Shown: piece after piece, positions 34,363 to 40,797 of the stretch | Position numbering within the stretch: position 1 is the first letter of the stretch | How the letters are laid out: every line of letters starts with the position of its first letter | DNA from: Bacteriovoracaceae bacterium | GTDB taxonomy: Bacteria > Bdellovibrionota > Bacteriovoracia > Bacteriovoracales > Bacteriovoracaceae | Assembly (NCBI GenBank): GCA_028101965.1 | Contig: JAOHMI010000015.1 | Coordinates: 1 to 40,797 of the forward strand | Direction of reading: 5' to 3' | Length of the DNA: 40,797 bases | Notes under the pieces: generated by a model | Seen by the model: the letters and a program-made list of their open reading frames with translations, nothing else | What the model was told of the DNA's origin: nothing | Databases searched by the model: none | Made by a program: the position numbers and the translations under genes

Positions 34363-34392
34363 AAAAACCATTGTTTTTACAAGGGTTTTTTT
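34363..34392 (+). terminator. Terminator-like hairpin after copy 1
   Basis: AAAAACC-A-TTGT, loop TTTT, ACAA-G-GGTTTTT followed by more T. It directly follows the first tRNA 3'-end copy, as the tRNA's own terminator follows the tRNA. Confidence 0.6.
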
Positions 34393-34430
34393 ATGCCCTA
34401 ATATGACCTCTCGAACCAGGGAGATGAATC

Positions 34431-34811
34431 TTGAAAAACGAAATAAACAAAAGTACAGCTAAGTCCTTTTATAATCTAATGTTTAATGAATGTAGACCTA
34501 AAGAAGCTATAGAAAAGTTTGTAGGGGAAGAGTATATTCAGCACAATCCAGAAGTTGGTGACGGTAAAAATGCTTTTATAGATTATTTTGAGAGGATGGC
34601 AAAAGAGTATCCAGGGAAGAGAGTTGAAATTAAAAGAGCGATTGCAGAAGGTAATTTCGTAGTTCTTCATTGCTACCAAATATGGCCAGATGATAAAGAT
34701 TACGCAGGAATAGATATTTTTCGATTTGATGAAAATGGAAAAATTGTTGAACATTGGGACGTTCTGCAAGTAATATCGACTAAATCAAAAAATGAAAACA
34801 CAATGTTTTAG
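34431..34811 (+). CDS. SnoaL-like / NTF2-fold protein (first array unit)
   Basis: A 126-residue protein starting at TTG, seven bases after AGGGAG; the ATG between them is in another frame. The sequence fits the SnoaL-like predicted aldol-condensation family (COG4922-type): [45 protein letters not shown] and [24 protein letters not shown]2-fold members bind small hydrophobic molecules; this one's substrate is unknown. It is cytoplasmic. The gene is the only one in a 502-bp unit bounded by copies 1 and 2 of the tRNA-Phe 3' end, and the 3' repeat element starts right at its stop codon. Such genes are often horizontally transferred. Confidence 0.8.
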   Translation: MKNEINKSTAKSFYNLMFNECRPKEAIEKFVGEEYIQHNPEVGDGKNAFIDYFERMAKEYPGKRVEIKRAIAEGNFVVLHCYQIWPDDKDYAGIDIFRFDENGKIVEHWDVLQVISTKSKNENTMF

Positions 34812-34861
34812 ATAGCGATTTTGAGTATCGCAGTTTGATAACCGGAGACGTCGGGGCACCA
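34811..34861 (+). repeat. Array repeat element 2 (ends in tRNA-Phe 3' end)
   Basis: A 51-base element starting at the last base of the upstream stop codon and ending TCGGGGCACCA. It aligns without gaps to the element at 35315-35365 with 38 of 51 identical bases. TATCG (34826-34830) and TGATA (34836-34840) form a small hairpin around CAGTT. The final 11 bases equal the tRNA-Phe end. Confidence 0.75.
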
Positions 34862-34908
34862 CTTAAAAACCCTTTAACCAACTTTCGAACCATATAAATT
34901 GAGGAACT

Positions 34909-35319
34909 ATGATCAATATTAAAATCGATGTTGAAGTAAATGCACCCATAGATAAAGTTTGGGCTGCTTGGACTAACGAAACAGATATTACTAATTGGAA
35001 TTTTGCTTCAGAAGACTGGTCATGTCCAAAAGCTACAAACAATTTAGCAGTAGGGGAAAAGTTCAACTACAGAATGGAAGCGAAAGATGGCTCAATGGGA
35101 TTTGATTTTATCGGTGAGTATAAAAAAATAGAAAAGAACAAGCTAATTGAATATGTTCTGGAAGACAATCGTAAAGTATCTGTGATTTTTTCATCGAATG
35201 GTGAAAACTCAAAAATTGAAGAAGTATTTGAAGCTGAGGATGAAAACTCTTCTGAGATGCAAAGACAAGGATGGCAAGCTATTCTTTTTAATTTTAAAAA
35301 GCATGTAGAGTCTAAATAG
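34909..35319 (+). CDS. AHSA1/SRPBCC-family protein (second array unit)
   Basis: A 136-residue protein of the Aha1-C-terminal-like branch of the START/SRPBCC superfamily: VEVNAPIDKVWAAWTNETDITNWNFAS at the start, FDFIGEYKKIEKNKLIEY in the middle and EMQRQGWQAILFNFKKHVE as the long C-terminal helix. These proteins have a hydrophobic cavity; bacterial members have varied or unknown ligands and are not proven Hsp90 activators. GAGGA precedes the ATG. It is the only gene in a 504-bp unit bounded by copies 2 and 3 of the tRNA-Phe 3' end, and the 3' repeat element begins at its stop codon. Confidence 0.88.
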   Translation: MINIKIDVEVNAPIDKVWAAWTNETDITNWNFASEDWSCPKATNNLAVGEKFNYRMEAKDGSMGFDFIGEYKKIEKNKLIEYVLEDNRKVSVIFSSNGENSKIEEVFEAEDENSSEMQRQGWQAILFNFKKHVESK

Positions 35320-35365
35320 CTAATTTTAGTATCGTCGTTCGATAATCGCCCACTACGGGGCACCA
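35315..35365 (+). repeat. Array repeat element 3 (ends in tRNA-Phe 3' end)
   Basis: A 51-base element overlapping the stop codon of the AHSA1 gene and ending ACGGGGCACCA. It is 38/51 identical to the element at 34811-34861. Its hairpin TATCG-TCGTT-CGATA (35330-35344) is perfectly paired, while element 2 has a G-T pair at one position, so pairing is kept although the sequence differs. Confidence 0.75.
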
Positions 35366-35386
35366 AATTTTTTCTAAAACGTTTTT

Positions 35387-35422
35387 AAAAAAGCCTTGTC
35401 TAACCCACGGGGCTTTTTTTTT
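35387..35422 (+). terminator. Terminator-like hairpin after copy 3
   Basis: AAAAA-AGCCTTG (to 35398) pairs with CGGGGCT (35408-35414) around a nine-base loop, followed by a run of nine T. It lies about 20 bases after the third tRNA 3'-end copy and before the HIT gene, so that gene needs its own promoter. Confidence 0.75.
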
Positions 35423-35458
35423 ATTTTCAGTTCAAGCACACTTTCCTATTATTTAAAA

Positions 35459-35728
35459 ATGTCTGATATTTATTGTGAACAAATAATACCTGGTAACTTA
35501 AAAGTTAATATTATTGAAGAAACTGATAATGTTTTAGCTTTTGACCATACTAATCCTTATTGGGAAAAACATGTAGTTATTATTCCCAAGAAGCATATTA
35601 CATCTTTGACTCTTTCTTCCGAAGAAGATGAGTCCATGATCAATGAAGTGATGAGTGTCGCTAGAAAGATCTGTAAAAACATAGAAGATGAATCTGGTGG
35701 TTGTAGAGTCTGGCATTATTGTGTCTAA
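35459..35728 (+). pseudogene. C-terminally truncated HIT-family protein (third array unit)
   Basis: The frame is open from 35396 inside a terminator; the ATG at 35459 (MSDIYCEQIIPGNLK) fits the family start, although no Shine-Dalgarno is visible. The 89-residue product has the HIT N-terminal fold (VLAFDHTNPYWEKHVVIIPKKHITSL and the EEDESMINEVMSVARKI helix), but it ends GGCRVWHYCV before the HxHxHxx nucleotide-binding motif. I see no HxHxH in any frame downstream. It is probably a broken gene, cut after GGCRV; a functional short variant is less likely. It follows copy 3 of the tRNA-Phe end, and no fourth copy follows it. Confidence 0.65.
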
Positions 35729-36092
35729 TCTTTTCACTGAGACTATTGGCTTGGTGAGATTAACCCCATCTTTATTTTTCGTTTCTAAAAGTTGGCATTC
35801 TATAATAGATTTCTTTCTCTATTAAAATTACGCTGCTTTAGTTCCGATTATTAATTTAAGCTAATATTCTACGACTAAACAGCCTAAAAGTGGTTTTTTT
35901 TAAAGCTTAAAAGACTCATGACTATAAACTAAATCTAAATAATCTTTCATTATATATATAATATATTTACAAAGTTGTTCCCTGGAGCTTCTTTGTATTA
36001 TTTAAAAATTATGTGACCCTTTAAGAAATTAGGTTTCTTAATAACCTACTCCTCTTAAAGTAAAGTCTTAAATCGCAAGACCGAGGTGCTAA
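35729..36092. other. Non-coding stretch after the array
   Basis: No further tRNA-Phe 3'-end copy is present. The interval is very AT-rich (a TATATATATAATATAT tract near 35955). A weak perfect hairpin TTAAGAAA-TTAGG-TTTCTTAA (36021-36041) lies about 50 bases before the next gene and may be part of its leader. Nothing else is recognised. Confidence 0.4.
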
Positions 36093-37547
36093 ATGACAAT
36101 CTTTAAACTTGAAATAAGTTTACTATTTTTTCTATTGTTTTCTTGTAAACCTACTAACAAGAAAAGCGAGGAGCCACTTCCTGAAAAGAATGAGTTTTCG
36201 ATCCCTTCAACTTCGCCGGATCAAGTTATTTCTCCCGAAGCACGAAATAGCAATGTAAGGGATCAAAATAGTAAAAGAGATCTACCGCCAGGATATAAAT
36301 CCCTTATGAATCCTAAGGGAAAACTCCCTAGGGATTGGATAGATTTTACGCGAGATCAAAATAGGAATATCTATAGTGTTGGAAGTGAATACTTCTATAA
36401 TGAAAATGGTCGTATCTCACATTATGAGTGGGTCGTTTATAAATTTGATTGCGAAGGCAACTTTCTCTGGAGACATCATCTAAGATCTCCAGCGTTATCA
36501 AAGTTTGAATATTTTTACCTTAGCCATGATATAACGAGCGACAGTAAGGGCAATGTTTTAGTTTCCGGATTCGTAAGTTTTACTCCAGTCTTAAATCAAC
36601 CCACGCCAGACCCCGTAGGTTATGTCTATAAAATCAATCCTCAAGGGGATCGAGAGTGGGTGTACCACTTGAAAAAGAATGATGAGAAGAATGGAACCAG
36701 CTCAAGTTGTGAAACTGTTTCTGTAGACAAAGAAGACAATATTTATTGTGCGGGCTACACGACTAGTTCACTTTTTGATTCAAATTCGGGGGTTGATATT
36801 TTGATAATCAAACTAAATCAAGAAGGAAGTCTTGTTTGGGGGAAGCAAATTGGAAAAAATGAGAAGAAGAATAGAATTTTTAAGGGAGGCTGGGAAACGT
36901 GTATGAGCTTATCAATTCAGGGTAACGGAGATATTTTTTGTGCAGGTTATACCAAGAGAGATCTTGCAGACCAAAACAGCGGAAGAAATGATGCCTTTGT
37001 TTTAAAAATGGATTCGCTTGGCAACACTCAATGGATTACTCAGCTAGGGGCCACGACGATACCAGCACCATGGAACGGAATTGATCAAGATATATGCAGA
37101 AGCGTTACTGTAGGGCCTAAGGGAAATATCTATTGTGCTGGACATACCAGTAGTCAATTAGCTGATCAGCTTGAAGGACGTCAAGATGCTTTTATTACTA
37201 AATTAAAACCTAATGGTGATGTTGCATGGATTAAGCAATTTGGCAGAAAAAATGACCAAGGTTCAGACAGCACTATTTGCTATTCAGTCAAAGTTAACAA
37301 CAAGGGGACAATTTATTGTGCGGGTTTATCCTTTCTCATATCTTTAAATTCGAACGGATCAGCAATTTATTTCGATAAACTGTCTGTTCCTAATGATACT
37401 CTATCTAGTTCTAATGAGTTGTCGTATGACATATGTAATAGAATTTTTCTAGATGATCAAGGAGCAGTTTTTTGTACTGGCTTTCTCAAAAGAAGAACTC
37501 CCGAAAGGGGAATTCAAATAACTGAAGCTTTTATTTATGAGTTTTAA
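36093..37547 (+). CDS. SBBP-repeat beta-propeller lipoprotein
   Basis: A 484-residue protein with a lipobox (LLFSC, Cys at about 19), a polar linker, then repeats of about 55-60 residues with the pattern GN(I)YCAGYT...(D)AF(I)xKL(N)xxGxxxWxxQxG, best seen around residues 205-255, 275-320 and 345-390. This is the SBBP beta-propeller repeat. Cys residues in the YCAGYT strands may pair. It is likely a surface-exposed or periplasmic binding protein anchored by lipid. GAGGTG precedes the ATG. Function beyond the fold is unknown. Confidence 0.8.
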   Translation: MTIFKLEISLLFFLLFSCKPTNKKSEEPLPEKNEFSIPSTSPDQVISPEARNSNVRDQNSKRDLPPGYKSLMNPKGKLPRDWIDFTRDQNRNIYSVGSEYFYNENGRISHYEWVVYKFDCEGNFLWRHHLRSPALSKFEYFYLSHDITSDSKGNVLVSGFVSFTPVLNQPTPDPVGYVYKINPQGDREWVYHLKKNDEKNGTSSSCETVSVDKEDNIYCAGYTTSSLFDSNSGVDILIIKLNQEGSLVWGKQIGKNEKKNRIFKGGWETCMSLSIQGNGDIFCAGYTKRDLADQNSGRNDAFVLKMDSLGNTQWITQLGATTIPAPWNGIDQDICRSVTVGPKGNIYCAGHTSSQLADQLEGRQDAFITKLKPNGDVAWIKQFGRKNDQGSDSTICYSVKVNNKGTIYCAGLSFLISLNSNGSAIYFDKLSVPNDTLSSSNELSYDICNRIFLDDQGAVFCTGFLKRRTPERGIQITEAFIYEF

Positions 37548-37938
37548 GAATAAATCTACTTCATCATGAACTGAGTACAGAATTAAAAAAGGAGATTTTC
37601 TAATAAATATTAGGGTCAGCACTGACACATCGATGAAAGGTGGGGTTAGGGGTTTTGCTATCGGCTAAAGTAGCCTAAACTCAAACAGTGACTCTGATTA
37701 AAAAGAATATAAAAATAATACTCTAAGGAAATAGTTTAGACTGATTCGTTGTTAAAAAGACGATGAAATCAAAGACTAGAATATATTAAAATAGTTAATG
37801 CAATATAAAGGATTTAAGTTTAAGCAAACCGTAAAAACAATTTAATCTCTTTTTTTAGTGAAATGTTAGAAACTTATTATTTTTTGTGATTTTTTGTTTA
37901 GTCATTAGACACTATTTTAATAAGTATGTTGATGATTT
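37548..37938. other. Non-coding stretch between two convergent genes
   Basis: The interval lies between convergent genes and should contain their terminators. I see a short perfect palindrome GTCAG-CA-CTGAC within GGGTCAGCACTGAC (37613-37626), a small GGCTA/TAGCC hairpin near 37665-37680 and otherwise AT-rich sequence. No gene is recognised. Confidence 0.4.
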
Positions 37939-40767
37939 TTAAATCTGACTGAAAAACCATTGAGTATCTAATGCAAGGGCTTGCTGAACAATATCAAGCT
38001 GATCGATATGTTTATGAGTATAGACCTGAAAGGCAGCCCATTTAACTCTATCGAGATCATTGAACTCTTTACTATAAATAATTGAAAGAACTTTATCCCG
38101 ATCAATTGAATAATTTCCTCCACCTTCTTTTACCTTTTTTACTTCTGCAAGTAGCATAGATTGGATCGTATCTTCTTCTTTTTCGTATTCGGCCATCGCC
38201 TGATCCAGGTTTGGCTTGTCCTCTAATTCTTGGCCCTCATCTTTTCCGGTTGATTCTTCTTTCCTCATGCTTGGGGATTGGTTTAAATAGAAACTCATTT
38301 CGCTTAAAAAATTTGCATAATTTGTATCATTCATTCCTAAAACTTTCGTATAGTAATCTTTAATTAAATTAAGCTCTTTTAATAAATTCGTTGCCACCAC
38401 TATATTTTCTGGCTCAACATTAACCGTCTCATCTGATCTTCTCTCTTTATTGTATAACTTAACTTCTCCGTTTTTTATTTCGTTAAGTCGCTCTTCTAAT
38501 TTCCCTAAATAAACTTCTAAGTTTTCAATCAGGGCTTCAACTTCTTTAACATCAATTTGAGATAATCCCATTTCAATATGAGAGGCTAAAGAATATATTT
38601 CTTTTTCATTGGGAAAATGATCTTCTTGATCCACAATTTTAATTGTCATAAGTGGGACAATTGAATTTGTTTCTGTATTTTTTTGAACTGTCATAATTAT
38701 TTGGTAAGGCAGAGTCCTAATTTCCAAATTTGTTTTTTGATTAGTATAGGAATCCTCTAATTTTGAAATAACGTTAAGCGGAGTTTTGTTTGAATCATAG
38801 TGATAATTTTCAATTTCTTGAAAAAGCCTACTTTCGAATTCATCAGTCAATCCTGTTATCCCCCCACCTGCGGCTAAGAAATATGTTAAGTCGTGATGAG
38901 TAAAATAATCTTCATAAGCCCAGAAAACAGTGGTGCCATCGGGAAGAATATGTCTTAAGGTGCTGTTTTTGGAATCTTCAATAAATTTTTCTCTCAGCAG
39001 TACAAATTCTTCTTGTACTGTTAAAATATAATCATCCACTTGCTTGGCTTCTTGTCTTAATCTTAGCTTTTCTCTTACTTCAACACTTGGATCTTTTATG
39101 CCTGGTTGATACTCAGTAGCGCATTCTTCATAACATAGATCTATTCTTTGAATGATTTCGTTGGCATCATCCATATATTGTTTCGAAATAGTTTCTAAAC
39201 TATCGCCTCCTGCTTCAAATAGTTCATTAATATTAAAAAAAACTTCAGTGGCGAATTGAGTTAATTCATAAACTTGAGATGTGGGGCTCCAGCGATCTCT
39301 GACATTTTCTAGCTGGCTTCTCACCACATCTTCGTCCGTGGCTTCTTCTGAAAAATGAGTTGTTGGATCGTACAAAAACTTCAATGAAGAGTTCTGAATA
39401 GTATTATGATATTTGAGAAGGCTATTTGAAAGTCTATAGGCGGTTGCTCTCGCTTTGCTTTGATCCTTAGTAGGTAATTGAATTTTGTCAATACTCTCTT
39501 CACTGACTACATAATTATGTCTTAAGATATCCAGGTTTGCAGCGATGTTATCTAATAAGAGTTTATACTGGCGGTTGACTTTAGCTCTATGGGATTTGTA
39601 GGCAGCTAGTTTTCCCTCAGTTTCTGTAATGATTGAATTTTGTAATGTTTCTAACTCTAGATTAAAATATTCTTCTAGCACTTTCGCTAAATAGTAAGGT
39701 GAATTAACCGCACCAGTTATGAAGTCAATACTTTCATCGGCTAGATAGTCACTCGATGAATAAGCATTACTATGATGGGGGAGATACCTTTTAATGTGCT
39801 TACTTTCAATTGTGGTGTCCTTACCTAAACCATAGTGTGTTATATACCAGGCGGTTTGCTTATTTTCTTCTTTACCCTTTTGATTTAACTGTCGATAAAT
39901 ATCGGGATTTTTGTTGGAAGTACAAATTAACTGTACATAGGCACCTTCGATGTCGTTAACCTTTACTTCAAAAATACTTAGATTCTTCTCTTTTAGCTTT
40001 TGGTAAGTCATATTGTTGCAATCTAGTTCATGCAAACCAATTTTTATACTTATCTCATGAAGGCTATCGATAAAGGCGTTTGTGTAAACAGAAGTCTCCT
40101 CTTCATAGACATTTATTTCTTTTAAATTTAAATTAGCAGAGTTCTTAGTCTTGGTGCCCAAGGTCTCTGCAAAATGCGCAACATCAATTCCAACAATTAA
40201 ATGTCTACCATATTCACCATTCTCTTCCCATTTAGTATAGCTTTCTTCGATGCTCTTACTACTCTCGCTTCTTAAATCTAAAACAGAATTAGTTCTTGCT
40301 CTGTTATAGAAGTTAACTAACTTACCTAACTTTTCTTGGCCTTCATCATTTAGATGCTTTACGCTATCAATAAAATTTATACTTCCTGTGGCTTCATTAT
40401 AAAATGATAATGATTCACCATCACCTCCATCAGGTGGTAGTAAACCATTTTCAAGTGCTAGCTGTTTTCTTAAAACAAGATCTTCTGGGACCACGATTGA
40501 GTTTTCTAAACTTTCTAATTGAGCTTCAGGATCGAGATTTTCCGTATTATTCGGAACACCTTTTTCTATTAAAGCTTGTTGATCGACCTCTGTCCTTTCA
40601 TCTATTTTAGTCGCACCTTCTTCATGGACTTTTGCTTGCTCTGTTTCATTTGGTATTGTAGTTTCCTTTGCCTCATTTTCTGCTGGCTTAGGCTGGTTTT
40701 GTGCCAAAAGCGCATTGCTCATACAAAATGAAATAGTTATTAATAGGGCAGACAGAGGCCTTTGCAT
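37939..40767 (-). CDS. Large exported protein of unknown function
   Basis: A 942-residue protein with a signal peptide (residues 1-22, ending LLA), an acidic Glu/Lys/Asn-rich region (about 25-110), and a long, mostly helical body with many heptad-like Leu/Ile patterns, for example about 380-480 and 770-830. Another acidic low-complexity stretch lies near 860-890. There are only about four Cys and no transmembrane segment after the signal. AAAGGA precedes the ATG. I recognise no domain. Size and coiled-coil character suggest a structural or surface role, but this is inference. It is the last gene at the right edge. Confidence 0.7.
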   Translation of the reverse strand: MQRPLSALLITISFCMSNALLAQNQPKPAENEAKETTIPNETEQAKVHEEGATKIDERTEVDQQALIEKGVPNNTENLDPEAQLESLENSIVVPEDLVLRKQLALENGLLPPDGGDGESLSFYNEATGSINFIDSVKHLNDEGQEKLGKLVNFYNRARTNSVLDLRSESSKSIEESYTKWEENGEYGRHLIVGIDVAHFAETLGTKTKNSANLNLKEINVYEEETSVYTNAFIDSLHEISIKIGLHELDCNNMTYQKLKEKNLSIFEVKVNDIEGAYVQLICTSNKNPDIYRQLNQKGKEENKQTAWYITHYGLGKDTTIESKHIKRYLPHHSNAYSSSDYLADESIDFITGAVNSPYYLAKVLEEYFNLELETLQNSIITETEGKLAAYKSHRAKVNRQYKLLLDNIAANLDILRHNYVVSEESIDKIQLPTKDQSKARATAYRLSNSLLKYHNTIQNSSLKFLYDPTTHFSEEATDEDVVRSQLENVRDRWSPTSQVYELTQFATEVFFNINELFEAGGDSLETISKQYMDDANEIIQRIDLCYEECATEYQPGIKDPSVEVREKLRLRQEAKQVDDYILTVQEEFVLLREKFIEDSKNSTLRHILPDGTTVFWAYEDYFTHHDLTYFLAAGGGITGLTDEFESRLFQEIENYHYDSNKTPLNVISKLEDSYTNQKTNLEIRTLPYQIIMTVQKNTETNSIVPLMTIKIVDQEDHFPNEKEIYSLASHIEMGLSQIDVKEVEALIENLEVYLGKLEERLNEIKNGEVKLYNKERRSDETVNVEPENIVVATNLLKELNLIKDYYTKVLGMNDTNYANFLSEMSFYLNQSPSMRKEESTGKDEGQELEDKPNLDQAMAEYEKEEDTIQSMLLAEVKKVKEGGGNYSIDRDKVLSIIYSKEFNDLDRVKWAAFQVYTHKHIDQLDIVQQALALDTQWFFSQI

Positions 40768-40797
40768 GGGAATCCTTTTAATATCAAATGGATAATA

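Noticed and set aside
35387-35460. Integron attC site suggested by GTCTAACCCA and GGGGC near the HIT gene
   Set aside because: GTCTAAC fits RYYYAAC, but no matching GTTRRRY partner at the expected place was found and the sequence is explained by a terminator hairpin.
1-40797. CRISPR array or prophage
   Set aside because: No regularly spaced direct repeats with unique spacers, no cas genes and no phage structural or integrase genes were seen on either strand.

Overview
This is an AT-rich chromosomal window (about one third G+C by eye) from a Gram-negative bacterium. A very large share of its genes encode exported proteins: signal peptides, lipoboxes, an OmpA-family protein, a likely outer-membrane barrel, two subtilases and a metzincin-like lipoprotein. 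Together with a likely sphingolipid pair, a uracil-degradation cluster and LexA, this looks most like a Bdellovibrionota / Bacteriovoracia-type predator or a relative. That placement is inference, because no marker gene here fixes the taxonomy.

Layout. 1-15.6 kb: mostly secreted or surface proteins, namely small lipoproteins, an OmpA-domain protein, a thioredoxin-fold redoxin, a 14-unit RCC1-like propeller protein, two translationally coupled subtilases, a VWA protein with a putative barrel protein, a periplasmic glycerophosphodiester phosphodiesterase and several unrecognised secreted proteins. 15.6-18 kb: a tiny zinc-finger ORF, a di-iron hydroxylase and an alkaline-ceramidase-like membrane enzyme in one operon, and tRNA-Leu(UAG). 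18-21.3 kb: a lone C5 DNA methyltransferase, a DTW-domain tRNA modification enzyme, an EamA transporter and a small lipoprotein. 21.3-25.1 kb: a tight four-gene operon URC1-URC4-upp-udk for uracil/uridine salvage and degradation. 25.2-30.3 kb: a metzincin-motif lipoprotein, lexA with a candidate operator, a START-like secreted protein, small proteins and a class II glutamine amidotransferase. 30.5-33.2 kb: pyruvate kinase with a ferredoxin domain fused to its C-terminus, followed closely by queG. 33.2-34.1 kb: an alpha/beta hydrolase.

The most unusual region is 34.1-35.7 kb. A complete tRNA-Phe(GAA) with encoded CCA and its own terminator is followed by three more copies of its 3' end (core CGGGGCACCA) in the same orientation. 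The copies separate small single-gene units: a SnoaL/NTF2-like protein, an AHSA1/SRPBCC protein and a truncated HIT protein. The two complete units are 502 and 504 bp. Each ends, directly after its stop codon, in a related 51-bp element (38/51 identical) that carries a conserved small hairpin and finishes in the tRNA end. Inverted pieces of the tRNA T-arm also occur near the start of three intervals. No integrase is present. I read this as a cassette array that grew by repeated insertion at a tRNA 3' end, similar in layout to an integron array but using a tRNA end instead of attC. I do not recall such a system being described.

The right end holds an SBBP-type beta-propeller lipoprotein and a 942-residue exported protein of unknown function.
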